DNA of 64,000 bases from Phycisphaerae bacterium (GCA_035275405.1 DATEMU010000008.1:62001-126000), one strand, 5' to 3'; shown: positions 16,665 to 26,048, counted from the stretch's first letter. The notes: a model not told the origin generated them from the letters alone. Numbers and translations are program-made.

Positions 16665-16879
16665 AGGGACTTCTCCTTACGAACCTCTCGAACGGCTTCG
16701 TCGACCTGATCGTCGCTCATTGGATTGGTAGACCGGACCCGGGCCTCGATCCGTTCGCAGACGCGGCGCCAACGCTGGGCCCAGGTGAATTTGTCGATGG
16801 CTTCGGCGACGCGGAGTTGCTCGTCCGGCGGCAGGGCCTTTACCTGATCGACGATCGATTGTGAGGGTGAAATCGCCAT
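16634..16879 (-). CDS. Antitoxin partner of the PIN toxin
   Basis: An 81-residue, strongly charged helical protein starting MAISPSQSIVDQVKALPPDE, located just upstream of and overlapping the PIN toxin. The LPPDEQLRVAEAIDKF helix resembles small addiction-module antitoxins. The C-terminal part (about 50-80) is basic/acidic and would be expected to wrap the toxin. No clear DNA-binding motif is seen. The gene order antitoxin-toxin with overlap is the usual arrangement and would couple their translation. Function is inferred from position and size more than from sequence. Confidence 0.7.
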   Translation of the reverse strand: MAISPSQSIVDQVKALPPDEQLRVAEAIDKFTWAQRWRRVCERIEARVRSTNPMSDDQVDEAVREVRKEKSLSDRSSTPQS

Positions 16880-17006
16880 ACGCTTGTATTATATCGCGTT
16901 TTTGATCGAAGGGGCGAGGCCACGTCCTCCCTTATCGGAGCAATTGCAAACGCCGGCGACTTACCCGAAACTACCGGTTTTTGACCGCGATTCTCATGGA
17001 GGGACT

Positions 17007-18950
17007 ATGAAATCATCGGACGCGATTCACGCCAAGGCGATTGAACTGGGGAAGCAGGTCGTGCGAATGACGACCGCGGCGGGGTCAGGGCACCCCTCCA
17101 GTGGCCTTTCGATCATGCATATCGTCGTAACGCTGATGCACGAAGTCATGCGCTGGGACCCGGCGGATCCGTGGGACTTGGGGAATGACCGGCTGGTGTT
17201 GTCCGAGGGGCATGCGGTGCCAGCGGTTTATGCGGCGTATGCGGATTTGGGCGGGGTGGTGGGGAAGGACCGGCGATCGGCGCGGAAACTGATGCCGGGT
17301 GATTTGAATACACTGCGGGAGACGGAGAGCCCGCTGGACGGCCACCCGAACCCTGCCGAGGGGTTTCCGTTTTTCGATGCGGCGACGGGATCACTCGGTC
17401 AAGGGTTGAGCGTCGCGGCGGGGCTGGGGATCGCCGCGCGGCTGGCGAAGAGCGATCGGCGAATCTACACGATCATCGGCGACGGGGAGTCTCGCGAGGG
17501 GCAGATCTGGGAGGCGATGGACCTGATCGCCGAGCGGGAGCTGACCAACGTCGTCGCTATTTTCAATTGCAACGGACAAGGCCAGGCGGACTACGTGTCC
17601 CGGCAGCAATCACCGGAATCGCTCGCCGCGAAGGCGGAGGCGTTTGGGTGGCGGGCCGTAACGATTGATGGCCATGATCCCGCGGCGATCAAGGGGGCGA
17701 TTGCCGATGCCGCGTCGGGTGAACGGCCGTTGGCGGTCATCGCGCGTACGCAAAAGGGATGGGGGTGCGAATCGCTCAAGGATCGGTCGAATCATGGCAA
17801 GCCGGTGGCCACGGCAAAAGTCGAAGAGGCGATCGCCGAGTTGGACGGGATGTATGAGGCGCTGGGGGTGGCGCGCGGAGGGGTATCGAAGCCACCGCCG
17901 ATGTCGGCGCACACGGGAGGCCCGTCGCCCACGGCCAAGGACCTCGTTCCGGTGACGTTCGCGACCGCGATGCAACGGGCGGGTTTGGAAGGGGCCCTGG
18001 CGAAGGGTCAGCTTGCGACGCGGCGGGCGTATGGGGCGGCGCTAATGGCGCTGGGGGCGGCCGACCCCCGCGTGGTGGCGCTGGACGGCGACGTACGAAA
18101 TTCGACGTTCTCGGAGATGTTCATGGAGAAATTCCCCGAGCGGTTCATCGAGTGCAAGATCGCCGAGCAGAATATGATCTCGACGGCGGCGGGGATGGCG
18201 GCCGCCGGCTTTGTCCCGTTCGTCAGCACGTTCGCGAAATTCGTCGCGCGGGCGTACGACCAGATCGAGATGGCGCAGATCACGCGGGCAAATATCAAGA
18301 TCGTCGGCTCGCACGCGGGGATTTCACTGGCGGCGGATGGTCCGAGCCAGATGAGTTTGCAGGACGTCGCCTATTTTCGCAGCGCCAGCGAGGCCGATGA
18401 CGGGGCCGGGCGACCGGCGTGCGTGTCGTTTCAGCCGGCGGACGCGGTGGCGGCCTATCACTGCACGTGGTTGATGGCGCAGCATGTCGGCATGTGTTAC
18501 ATGCGGACACATCGGCCGGATGTCGAGTTGCTGTATAAGCCGGACACGCGGTTTGAGGTCGGCGGCAGTCACGTGCTGGCGGAAGGTGACGCGATCACGC
18601 TCGTATCCGCCGGGTACATGGTGCATGTCTGCAAGAAAGCGATGGCGGAGTTGGCGGCGGCGGGGATTCGCTGCACGCTGATCGACGCGTATTCATTCCC
18701 ATTGCGGGCCGAGCCGATCCTGGCGGCGGCAAAGAAGACGGGGGGACGCATGTTGAGCGTCGAGGACAACTATGTTGGGGGGCTGGGCGGAGCTCTGGCG
18801 GAGGCGGCCGCCGCACACGGGGGAATTCGCGTATGGTCGATGACCTGCCGGAAAATCCCCAAGAGCGCAAAGACGACGGATCAGATCATGGCCTATGCGG
18901 GCCTCTCTGAAAGCGATATCACGCGGCGGGCGCGCGAAATTCTTCAGTAA
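17007..18950 (+). CDS. tkt: Transketolase
   Basis: A full-length 647-residue thiamine-diphosphate enzyme moving two-carbon ketol units in the pentose phosphate pathway. Recognisable parts are GSGHPSSGLS near the N-terminus, the ThDP/Mg motif GDGESREGQIWEA ending in FNCNGQGQ, the pyrimidine-domain segment KIAEQNMISTAAGMA, and a C-terminal domain with LIDAYSFPL. The ATG at 17007 has GGAGGG at 16998-17003; an open upstream extension lacks support. It could be a sugar-specific paralogue, but length and motifs fit transketolase. It ends 13 bases from the convergent LolA-like gene. Confidence 0.93.
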   Translation: MKSSDAIHAKAIELGKQVVRMTTAAGSGHPSSGLSIMHIVVTLMHEVMRWDPADPWDLGNDRLVLSEGHAVPAVYAAYADLGGVVGKDRRSARKLMPGDLNTLRETESPLDGHPNPAEGFPFFDAATGSLGQGLSVAAGLGIAARLAKSDRRIYTIIGDGESREGQIWEAMDLIAERELTNVVAIFNCNGQGQADYVSRQQSPESLAAKAEAFGWRAVTIDGHDPAAIKGAIADAASGERPLAVIARTQKGWGCESLKDRSNHGKPVATAKVEEAIAELDGMYEALGVARGGVSKPPPMSAHTGGPSPTAKDLVPVTFATAMQRAGLEGALAKGQLATRRAYGAALMALGAADPRVVALDGDVRNSTFSEMFMEKFPERFIECKIAEQNMISTAAGMAAAGFVPFVSTFAKFVARAYDQIEMAQITRANIKIVGSHAGISLAADGPSQMSLQDVAYFRSASEADDGAGRPACVSFQPADAVAAYHCTWLMAQHVGMCYMRTHRPDVELLYKPDTRFEVGGSHVLAEGDAITLVSAGYMVHVCKKAMAELAAAGIRCTLIDAYSFPLRAEPILAAAKKTGGRMLSVEDNYVGGLGGALAEAAAAHGGIRVWSMTCRKIPKSAKTTDQIMAYAGLSESDITRRAREILQ

Positions 18951-18963
18951 GACTGTCCCTTGA

Positions 18964-19695
18964 CTACGAGGGCATGTCCTGGATCGTGACACCTTCGGGG
19001 GCTTTGAACTTGAATCGGTCGGGGGGGATGGCGGCATCGACCTTCACGTCGGTGGTCGTGGACGTGGTCGTGGCTTTGCCGTCCTGATCATAGGTGTCGG
19101 ATTTTCGGATGATGCCGTCGCCCTTATCGAAATACGAGACGGTCTTCGAGATACCCGATATCGCGGCCGGGTCCTTGGGAGTCATTTCCAGAACGAAGCA
19201 GGATCTGCCATCCACCGTGGCATCGGGCAGCACCTTGATCGCGAAGGTCTTCTCCAGGTCGGCGAACATCTTATGCGTATCGAAAACATTGACCTGCTTG
19301 GCCGGATCGAGCTTCTGTCGAAATGCGGATTTTTGTCCCGCGGACTCTGAGTAAGTGTATTGGTATTGCCCATCAGAGACAGACAGCATGGTCGAAGGGA
19401 TCTTCTGTTCCTGACCGCCGAATCTCTGAGTTGTGTTCGACGTCACTTCGATTCGTGCAAACATCTGGTCACCCTGTCTCACGAACTGTGCGACCTGGTC
19501 GTTCTCGCTTTTGATGGTCATCTCGGGCGTCTGCATCACGGACACAAAATGCGACTTGTAGCTTAGCGTCTTCAAACGCGACGTCCGCTCGTGGATTTGC
19601 TTCTTGACCGATTCCAGTGTCTCTCCGTAGGCGGGCGAAAAAGTCAAAAAGACCGCCGCCCCAAAGACGATTACGCGATTACTCAGTGCCGTCAT
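18964..19695 (-). CDS. Exported LolA/DUF2092-like protein
   Basis: A 243-residue exported protein. The ATG at 19695 follows AAGGA and begins a signal peptide (VIVFGAAVFLTFSPAYG, cleavage near residue 24); an upstream ATG at 19710 is the alternative. The mature part looks like the LolA/LppX half-barrel fold: alternating beta strands, a helix SVKKQIHERTSRLKTLSYKS and a late FKFKAPEGV strand. Such proteins carry lipids or lipoproteins across the periplasm. It is divergent from bamA across 300 bases. Exact role unproven. Confidence 0.7.
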   Translation of the reverse strand: MTALSNRVIVFGAAVFLTFSPAYGETLESVKKQIHERTSRLKTLSYKSHFVSVMQTPEMTIKSENDQVAQFVRQGDQMFARIEVTSNTTQRFGGQEQKIPSTMLSVSDGQYQYTYSESAGQKSAFRQKLDPAKQVNVFDTHKMFADLEKTFAIKVLPDATVDGRSCFVLEMTPKDPAAISGISKTVSYFDKGDGIIRKSDTYDQDGKATTTSTTTDVKVDAAIPPDRFKFKAPEGVTIQDMPS

Positions 19696-19996
19696 TTTTT
19701 GTTCCTTCATCTCGCCGCCCATAACGGGCGGCAGCCACAAACTTACTTGATATCCCGTTGTGCATCCTACCCGAGAACGATGGCTTCCGAGGACTCGGAC
19801 TATAAGTTATTATTTTATAGGTAGTTGCAAATCGAAGGCGTTGCGCGATTACCGGTTCACCCCCTGCACGAGATTGAACCCCCTCGTGGCAACTTTATGG
19901 CGCATTCGTGCTTTCGATGAAGCGACGGCAGCGTTATATTCCCCGTTGACCGTGGCCCAGAGACTTGCGCGCACCCTCCGCTGACAAAGGGTCAGG

Positions 19997-22378
19997 ATGG
20001 CGGTTGAAACAGGGACGTTTCGTCCGTTTGATTACAGACGGACCTTGGCGGTCGCGGTTTGTACCGTGCTGGCACTCACGTCGACGATGGGGCTTTTTCA
20101 GCTCCAGCCCGGCGGCGCGCAGGCCGTTCCCGTTCAAACTGAGGGGCGCGTGATCGATCGCGTCGAATTCCGGGGGCTCTCCAGCGTCGACGCCACCTAT
20201 CTTCAGGGCATCGTTCGCATTGCGCCGGGAGCCGTCTGGAACCGCGAGGAAATCGCGGCGGCCTGCGCGCGTCTGGCGGGAACGGGGAAATTTGAAGGCA
20301 GCCCGTTCGCCGAGGCCCATGAGGACGATGGCAAGCTGGTGCTCGTCTTCGTCGTGCAGGAGCGGCCGTTCGTCACGGGTGTCGATTTTGTCGGGAACGA
20401 AAAGTATAAGACCTCGGAGCTGCTGAAAGAAATCGAAATCTCGACCGGCTCGCCGATCAGCGAATACCTCGTCAACCAGGCGAAGCAGCAGATCGAACGC
20501 AAGTACAAGGAGGGCGGCTATTACCATGTGACGGTTGAAGCCGATGAGGAAGTCCTGAAAAATGAGCAGCGCGTCTTGTTTTATATTTCCGAGGGACCGC
20601 GGGTCAAAGTCCGCAAGATCCTCTTCGAGGGAAATACGGCCTACACGGATATCACGCTCCGCTCGAAGATCGAGACGGCCACCTACCTGTGGCTGTTCCG
20701 CACCGGGGCGTTTGATGATGAAACCGCCGAGCGCGACGCGGCGACGATCAAGAAATGGTATGTCGATCGCGGCTATCTCAACGCGCAGGTCGGCTATCGA
20801 ATCGACCTGGCGGAGAATCAGTCCGATCTGACGCTGATCTTTCAGATCGACGAAGGGCTCCTGCACATCATCAAGGACATCAAATTCGTCGGCAACCATA
20901 TCTATGACAACGACCGTATCGCCTCGGTTATGCAGTCGGCCGTGGGCAAGCCGATCGACGCGGATATCTTGAAGGCCGACCGCGAGAAGGTCCTCGCCGA
21001 GTATGGTCGGGAGGGTTACATCTACGCCGAGGTGACGACGACGCACGTCTTCGACGAGGAAGACGGTTACGTCAACCTGACGGTGCAGGTGAACGAACGC
21101 GAACAATATCGCTTCGGGCGGATCGTCGTTCGCGGCAATACGCGGACGAAGGACAAGGTCATCCGCCGCGAGCTGCGTTTCTATCCCGAGCAGCTCTTCA
21201 ACACCGTCGAGACGAAGGCCGCCGAGCAGCGGCTGGTGGAGACGCGGTTATTTTCAGAGGCAACCATCACGCCCCAGGGCGAGACGCCGGCGGTCCGCGA
21301 CGCACTGGTCGATGTGACCGAGGCGGAAACGGCGACGATCCTCTTCGGCGTGGGCGTCACGTCGAACAGCGGCCTGGTCGGCTCGATTTCGATTGAGCAA
21401 CGGAACTTTGACATCTTTGATTGGCCGCGAACCGGCACCGAACTCTTCAAGGGCAAGGCCTTTCGCGGTGCCGGCCAGACGCTCCGGACGCAATTCGAAC
21501 CCGGTACGGAACTGACGCGCGGGCGGATTGATTTCCGCGAACCGTATTTGCTCGATCAGGACCTGGGATTGGGCCTGGGCGTCTACATCTTTGAGCGCGG
21601 GCGCGACGAATACGACGAACAACGGATCGGGTTTTACAGCAGCATCGACAAGCGTTTCCGCGAAGGCCTGCTGAAAGGATGGGCCGCGGAAATCGCCTCG
21701 CGGTTTGAATCAGTCAAAATCAGCGACGTGGAATGGCTGTCGGCAAGGGATATTGAGGACGCCAAGGGCACGAGCTTCTTGACGTCGCTCAAGGGCACAT
21801 TGGTCCGCGACCGGACGGACAGCGCGTGGCTGCCAAGCAAGGGCACCAAGCTCAAGGGCTCGTGGGAGCAGGTCGGGGCGCTCGGCGGGGACTGGTCGTT
21901 TAGCAAGGTCATCGGCGAATACGAACACTACTTCACGCTGCACAAAGATACGTTCGACCGCAAGCACATCCTGCAGCTCGGGGCGACGATAGGCCAGATC
22001 TTCAGTGACGCGCCGGTCTTCGAGCGGTTCTACGCGGGCGGCATCGGCTCAATCCGCGGCTTCGAGTTTCGCGGGATCAGCCCGCGCGAAGGGATTCGCG
22101 ACGACGCGGTCGGCGGAGACTTCATGCTGCTCACCAACGCGGAGTATTCCTTCCCCGTGGTGGGCCAGACGGTCCGCGGCGTGACGTTTCTGGACATGGG
22201 GACGGTCGAGGAAGATTTCGGCATCCACCAGTGGCGGGCAAGCGTGGGCGTAGGCGCACGAATCTATATCAAATACTTCGGGCCCATTCCGCTGTCTTTT
22301 GATCTGGCCTTCCCCATCGCCAAGGACGACGACGACGATACGCAGGTCTTCAATTTCTCGTTTGGCACGACGTTCTAA
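19997..22378 (+). CDS. bamA: Outer-membrane protein assembly factor BamA
   Basis: A 793-residue Omp85 protein that inserts beta-barrels into the outer membrane. An N-terminal signal segment (about 15-45) is followed by five POTRA domains (strands such as IDRVEFRGLSSVDATYL, VTGVDFVGNEKYKTSEL, VRKILFEGNTAYTDI, IKDIKFVGNHIYDNDRI, FGRIVVRGNTRTKDKVI) and a C-terminal barrel from about residue 450. The barrel shows the conserved GSIRGFEFRG (VRGF-type) loop and ends in a strand with terminal phenylalanine (FSFGTTF), the outer-membrane signature. It supports a true diderm envelope for this organism. Confidence 0.95.
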   Translation: MAVETGTFRPFDYRRTLAVAVCTVLALTSTMGLFQLQPGGAQAVPVQTEGRVIDRVEFRGLSSVDATYLQGIVRIAPGAVWNREEIAAACARLAGTGKFEGSPFAEAHEDDGKLVLVFVVQERPFVTGVDFVGNEKYKTSELLKEIEISTGSPISEYLVNQAKQQIERKYKEGGYYHVTVEADEEVLKNEQRVLFYISEGPRVKVRKILFEGNTAYTDITLRSKIETATYLWLFRTGAFDDETAERDAATIKKWYVDRGYLNAQVGYRIDLAENQSDLTLIFQIDEGLLHIIKDIKFVGNHIYDNDRIASVMQSAVGKPIDADILKADREKVLAEYGREGYIYAEVTTTHVFDEEDGYVNLTVQVNEREQYRFGRIVVRGNTRTKDKVIRRELRFYPEQLFNTVETKAAEQRLVETRLFSEATITPQGETPAVRDALVDVTEAETATILFGVGVTSNSGLVGSISIEQRNFDIFDWPRTGTELFKGKAFRGAGQTLRTQFEPGTELTRGRIDFREPYLLDQDLGLGLGVYIFERGRDEYDEQRIGFYSSIDKRFREGLLKGWAAEIASRFESVKISDVEWLSARDIEDAKGTSFLTSLKGTLVRDRTDSAWLPSKGTKLKGSWEQVGALGGDWSFSKVIGEYEHYFTLHKDTFDRKHILQLGATIGQIFSDAPVFERFYAGGIGSIRGFEFRGISPREGIRDDAVGGDFMLLTNAEYSFPVVGQTVRGVTFLDMGTVEEDFGIHQWRASVGVGARIYIKYFGPIPLSFDLAFPIAKDDDDDTQVFNFSFGTTF

Positions 22379-22393
22379 CGACGCTGCAATTGT

Positions 22394-23497
22394 TCAATGC
22401 ATTTGTGCGGCCGCCGTTGGCTCAAGCTTTCCTCGCTCCCGATGAAGCGGAAACCGTAGACGGACCTGGGTCCCCTGACCCACCTTGGAGGTAATCGAGA
22501 TCGTGCCGCCCATTTCAGTCACCAAGCCGTGGACGGCGGCGAGGCCCAGGCCGATGTTGACGCCCTCGGCGCCGAGTTCGCCTTTGGTCGTGTAGAACGG
22601 CTCGAAAAGGTGGTCGAGCGATTCCTCGGGGATGCCGCAGCCGCTGTCCGAGACGACAATGACGGCGCTTTCCTCCTGATGCGTCATTTCGATGGTGAGC
22701 GTGCCACCCTCGGGCATCGCGTCAATCGCGTTCTGCGCGAGGCTCTCCAGGATCGAGGTCAGCCGGTTGGATTCGAATGGGCCGGAGGGGATCGCGTCGA
22801 TCCGCGCGACGAGGTGGATGCCAGCCGCCTCGGCCTGCCGGCGGAGCCGTTCGATGAACCGGTCCATGACCGGTCCGAGGTCACTCCACTCGTCCTGCTG
22901 GTTCTCGGAAGCGGCGAAGGCGGAGAGCTGCTTGGTGATGCGCGTCGCCCGGCCGATGGACTGGGCGAGGAGGCGCAGCGTTCGGCGGAGCTCGCGGGCG
23001 CTGTCGCTGGGGAGGGCGTAGTCGATGCTGGTCATCATCCCGCCGAGGATATTGTTGAAGTGATGGGTGATGGCGGCGGCCATTTTTCCGAGCGACGCCA
23101 TGCGCCGCGTTTTGCCGAGTTCCCTGGACAGCCGGCGGCGTTCGGTGATGTCGCGGATGCTGGCGGAGGCCCCGATGCAGGCGCCGGTGCCGTCGATGAT
23201 CGGCGAGGTGATGAGCACCAGCGTCTTCCGCGGCTCGTCGCCGCTTTGGTAGTGAATTTCCATCTCGCCCGAAGTGCTGGTGGAGAGCGTCGAGTCGAAA
23301 AGACGCTGCGCCGCGTCGCGCTCGGCTTCCTGGAGGACCTCCAGAAAATCCCGGCCGATCATCTGTTCGGCGGATTGGCCGAAGTATTCGGCGGCCTTCT
23401 GGTTCCAGAAGACGATCTTCAGCTCGCGATCCACCGCGACGAAAATGAAGCCCAGGCTTTGGGCAAGATGTTTGAAGAACTGGTCGTCCAGCGTCAT
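22394..23497 (-). CDS. PAS-domain sensor histidine kinase
   Basis: A 367-residue cytosolic kinase with no membrane helix. PAS domain at about 5-118 (FIFVAVDRELKIVFWNQKAA; IRDITERRRL), HisKA-like helix with phosphoacceptor H145 in ITHHFNNILGG, and HATPase domain with N box AQNAIDAMPEGG, G1 SDSGCGIPEE and G2 NIGLGLAAVHG. In the usual HD/HE-FNN pattern the residue after the histidine is acidic; here it is H146. Its start codon overlaps the stop of the upstream lipoprotein gene by four bases (23494-23497), so the two are translationally coupled. No response regulator is adjacent. Confidence 0.9.
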   Translation of the reverse strand: MTLDDQFFKHLAQSLGFIFVAVDRELKIVFWNQKAAEYFGQSAEQMIGRDFLEVLQEAERDAAQRLFDSTLSTSTSGEMEIHYQSGDEPRKTLVLITSPIIDGTGACIGASASIRDITERRRLSRELGKTRRMASLGKMAAAITHHFNNILGGMMTSIDYALPSDSARELRRTLRLLAQSIGRATRITKQLSAFAASENQQDEWSDLGPVMDRFIERLRRQAEAAGIHLVARIDAIPSGPFESNRLTSILESLAQNAIDAMPEGGTLTIEMTHQEESAVIVVSDSGCGIPEESLDHLFEPFYTTKGELGAEGVNIGLGLAAVHGLVTEMGGTISITSKVGQGTQVRLRFPLHRERGKLEPTAAAQMH

Positions 23498-24486
23498 CGT
23501 TTCAGTGCCTGCCGGCCATCGGCTTCCAAGTCCGCGCCGCGCGTCTCAACCCGATCCGTCTGCGAGCGGATGATCGGGCTGATGATATAGATGCTCTCCC
23601 GCCAATGCGTCTCGCCGGCGGCTTCCGCCGGTCGGACCTCCTGTTGCAAGAAGAACGGCCGTCCCAGATACGGTAGATCGTACACGATGTCGCCCGCGCC
23701 GAGAAGCAGGAACCCGCCTTCCGGGATCTGCGCCGTCAGGACGACGTCATCAAACACGTGCCGCCGCTGTTCCGGAACTTGCTCGGCGGTCCCATCCGCG
23801 TTGATCACCCAGCGCGGCGGGCCGGGCGGCTCCTCAAGAGCGGGCACCACCTTGAGCGTCACCTCGTGCAGATTGGCGGAACGCATCTCGAAGGCCAGGA
23901 GCAGTTTGGCCGTCGCGCCGACAAAATCCATCCCACGGAGGCCGCCATGCGGCGGGTGATAAAAAAGCGTGAGCCGCGGCTCGCAGGGCCCGAGTTCCAA
24001 CTCGACCAGCTTGCTGGCGTCCGGCACGGTCTGGTCCGGGACGGCGCGGAGGTCAACTTTTTCGCGGAGGAGGTCGAGCGTGTCCAAGAGGGGCTTGCGA
24101 TCCGATTCCCGCCCCACCGCAGCGCGGAATCCATTGTCGGTTAACTGCTGCGTAATGGCCGCGGCCGGGACCGGCCCATTGACCTTTTTCCAGATTTCCG
24201 CGTCACCGGTGAACACGCCGCGCGGCGCGGAGATGCGATGCACTTTTATCTCGACCGCCAGCCGCGTCATCGGGCGATCGAAGATTGAGTTGCCCGCCGA
24301 CGAGGGCTGGCGCTGGATGAGCGGATTATCGTTCAGGTCCGCCGGGGGCGTAGGAATGGGGTCGGGATTGGGCGGAGGCGGACAACCCCCCGCGAGGACG
24401 AGCATGGCGATCGCCGCCGTCGCGCGCGGGCAAAACCTCGTGCCCATCAGCGAGGTTCGGTGAGTAAAAGCGTGATTGAAGAGCAT
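23494..24486 (-). CDS. Secreted lipoprotein of unknown function
   Basis: A 330-residue protein. From the ATG at 24486 (AGGGAACCGG upstream) or the internal ATG at 24447 it carries a lipoprotein signal (AAIAMLVLAGGC) followed by a proline-rich linker (PPPPNPDPIPTPP). The mature domain has beta-rich segments (LAVEIKVHRISAPRGVFTGD; VVLTAQIPEGGFLLLGAGDI; FFLQQEVRPAEAAGETHW) of no family I can name. It is the first gene of a coupled pair with the PAS kinase, so it may sense or report an envelope condition for that kinase; this is inferred from coupling only. Confidence 0.65.
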   Translation of the reverse strand: MLFNHAFTHRTSLMGTRFCPRATAAIAMLVLAGGCPPPPNPDPIPTPPADLNDNPLIQRQPSSAGNSIFDRPMTRLAVEIKVHRISAPRGVFTGDAEIWKKVNGPVPAAAITQQLTDNGFRAAVGRESDRKPLLDTLDLLREKVDLRAVPDQTVPDASKLVELELGPCEPRLTLFYHPPHGGLRGMDFVGATAKLLLAFEMRSANLHEVTLKVVPALEEPPGPPRWVINADGTAEQVPEQRRHVFDDVVLTAQIPEGGFLLLGAGDIVYDLPYLGRPFFLQQEVRPAEAAGETHWRESIYIISPIIRSQTDRVETRGADLEADGRQALKR

Positions 24487-24523
24487 CCGGTTCCCTAGAC
24501 TGTAGAAACCGGACGAGTGAAGG

Positions 24524-25660
24524 TCAATTCGCCTTGGTTGGCCCGCTTCGCGCGAGCTGGCAAAGACCGTCGCACCCCTTGCGAAGCGTGTCGTCCGGAG
24601 CGGCGTAACTGATTCGGAAATGGGTGTCCACGCCCGAAAATACGTTGCCGGGGATGACGATGACGCCTTGGGAGAGCGCCGCCTCACAGAATTGCGTGGA
24701 GTTGGAGAAACTCGGGGGGACCTTGGGAAAGACATAAAACCCACCCGAAGGTCGTACAAATTCGAAGCACGGCTTGAGCAATTCGCAGACGAGATCGCGC
24801 TTCTTCGCATAGTCGCGGGCATGTGCGGAGACGTCCGTATCCAGCGCCGTGAGCGTGGCGGCCTGCGCCATCGACGGCGCGCACACGTACGTATACTGAT
24901 GAAGCTTGGTCATCTCGCCGATCAGCCAAGCCGGGCCGGCGGCGTAACCCATCCGCCAGCCGGTCATGCCGTAGGTCTTGCCAAATCCGCGGAGGATAAG
25001 CGTGTTTTGCGGGGCCAGGGGAAGCGGGCACGGGGACGGACCGTCATAACAGAGCTTGTCGTAAATCTCGTCGGAGATGAGGAGGATGTCCCTTTCGCGG
25101 GCGATGCGCGCGGCGGCCTCCATCTCGGCGCTGGTCATGACTCGGCCGGTCGGATTGCCGGGCGAATTAATCATCAGCACCTTGGTGCGCGGCGAGATCG
25201 CCGCTTCGATGTCTTTGGGACGAAACGCAAAATCCGGGTACGACGGCACGGGAACGGGCCGGCCGCCGACAAGATGGACGAGATGCAGGTAGGAGACAAA
25301 GTACGGATCGCAGAACACGACCTCGTCGCCGGAGTTCACGACGGATAGCAGCGCGAGCGTCAGGCCGCCGGAGACGCCGGATGTAATAAGGACGGCGTGA
25401 TCGCCCCCGTGGGTCGCGCGGACCTCGGCGGTCACTCGTTCCCGAAGCTCCGGCAGACCGGCGCTGGGGGTGTAGCGGTTTTTTCCGGCGCGAATGGAAG
25501 CAATGGCCGCGTCCTTGACGGCGTCCGGGGCGTCATAGTCGGGCATTCCAATGGAAAGATCGCAGGGGTTCTTGATCCGGCCGGCGAGCTCGAAAAACTT
25601 GCGGATGCCGGAATACTCGACTTTTTTGGTGCGATCGGAGAGGAGCTTTTCTGGATCCAT
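24524..25660 (-). CDS. Class I/II PLP aminotransferase (AspC-like)
   Basis: A 378-residue fold-type I aminotransferase, close to the aspartate/aromatic aminotransferase subgroup I-gamma. Landmarks: YTPSAGLPELRE, NSPGNPTG (the asparagine contacts PLP), SDEIYDKL (D197 and Y200), and the Schiff-base lysine K228 in FGKTYGMTGWRMGY. A substrate such as aspartate or another amino acid cannot be fixed by sequence alone. An inverted repeat of the ACAGGATT type (25669-25746) fills the gap between its start and the small basic protein upstream. Confidence 0.9.
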   Translation of the reverse strand: MDPEKLLSDRTKKVEYSGIRKFFELAGRIKNPCDLSIGMPDYDAPDAVKDAAIASIRAGKNRYTPSAGLPELRERVTAEVRATHGGDHAVLITSGVSGGLTLALLSVVNSGDEVVFCDPYFVSYLHLVHLVGGRPVPVPSYPDFAFRPKDIEAAISPRTKVLMINSPGNPTGRVMTSAEMEAAARIARERDILLISDEIYDKLCYDGPSPCPLPLAPQNTLILRGFGKTYGMTGWRMGYAAGPAWLIGEMTKLHQYTYVCAPSMAQAATLTALDTDVSAHARDYAKKRDLVCELLKPCFEFVRPSGGFYVFPKVPPSFSNSTQFCEAALSQGVIVIPGNVFSGVDTHFRISYAAPDDTLRKGCDGLCQLARSGPTKAN

Positions 25661-25668
25661 CGAAGAAT

Positions 25669-25746
25669 AAATGGACAGGACTTACAGGATTATCCCGATC
25701 AGGTGAAATCCCCAATCACGTGAATCGTGAAAATCCTGTCCATTCC
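25669..25746. repeat. Inverted repeat of the GGACAGGATT family
   Basis: Left arm AATGGACAGGACTTACAGGA (about 25669-25689) is mirrored by ATCCTGTCCATT at 25733-25744. Related AATCCTGT units lie in the centre of another intergenic element (38774-38800). It fills the gap between two minus-strand genes. Confidence 0.65.
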
Positions 25747-25754
25747 ATTTCATG

Positions 25755-26048
25755 CTATTTCTTGGCGGGCTTTTTTGCAGCCGTCTTCGCCGGTGCAGCC
25801 GCGGGTGCTGCCGCCGGAGCCGCGCCGGCCGCCGGCGCCCCTTCCGCTGCCGCGCCCTCTTTGGCGACCTTCTTCGTCTTGCCGCCAACCGCGACCTTGC
25901 GGTGGGCCACTTTGGGCAGACCGATCGGCCGGTTGTCCGGCTTGAATTTCTCCTGTTCGGTCAGGAGCTTGATCCGCTCGGCGCGGGACAGGACATTGCG
26001 ATGTCGCGAAAGCGACGCTTTGCTCTTTAGTGAACGATCCATGGACAT
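25755..26048 (-). CDS. Small basic protein (TIGR04137 type)
   Basis: A 97-residue basic protein. The first ~50 residues match the small basic protein family found across Planctomycetes, Verrucomicrobia and Chlamydiae: MSMDRSLKSKASLSRHRNVL followed by SRAERIKLLTEQ and RPIGLPKVAHRKV. The C-terminal half is a low-complexity tail of Ala, Pro and Lys (ending AAKKPAKK), longer than in typical members and histone-like in composition. It may bind RNA or ribosomes, but no function is proven. GAGG lies upstream of the ATG at 26048; a longer reading to 26120 is rejected. Confidence 0.88.
   Translation of the reverse strand: MSMDRSLKSKASLSRHRNVLSRAERIKLLTEQEKFKPDNRPIGLPKVAHRKVAVGGKTKKVAKEGAAAEGAPAAGAAPAAAPAAAPAKTAAKKPAKK

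Noticed and set aside
19696-19996. Riboswitch or sRNA upstream of bamA
   Set aside because: The 300-base gap has no recognisable conserved motif or clear hairpin set; nothing supportable.
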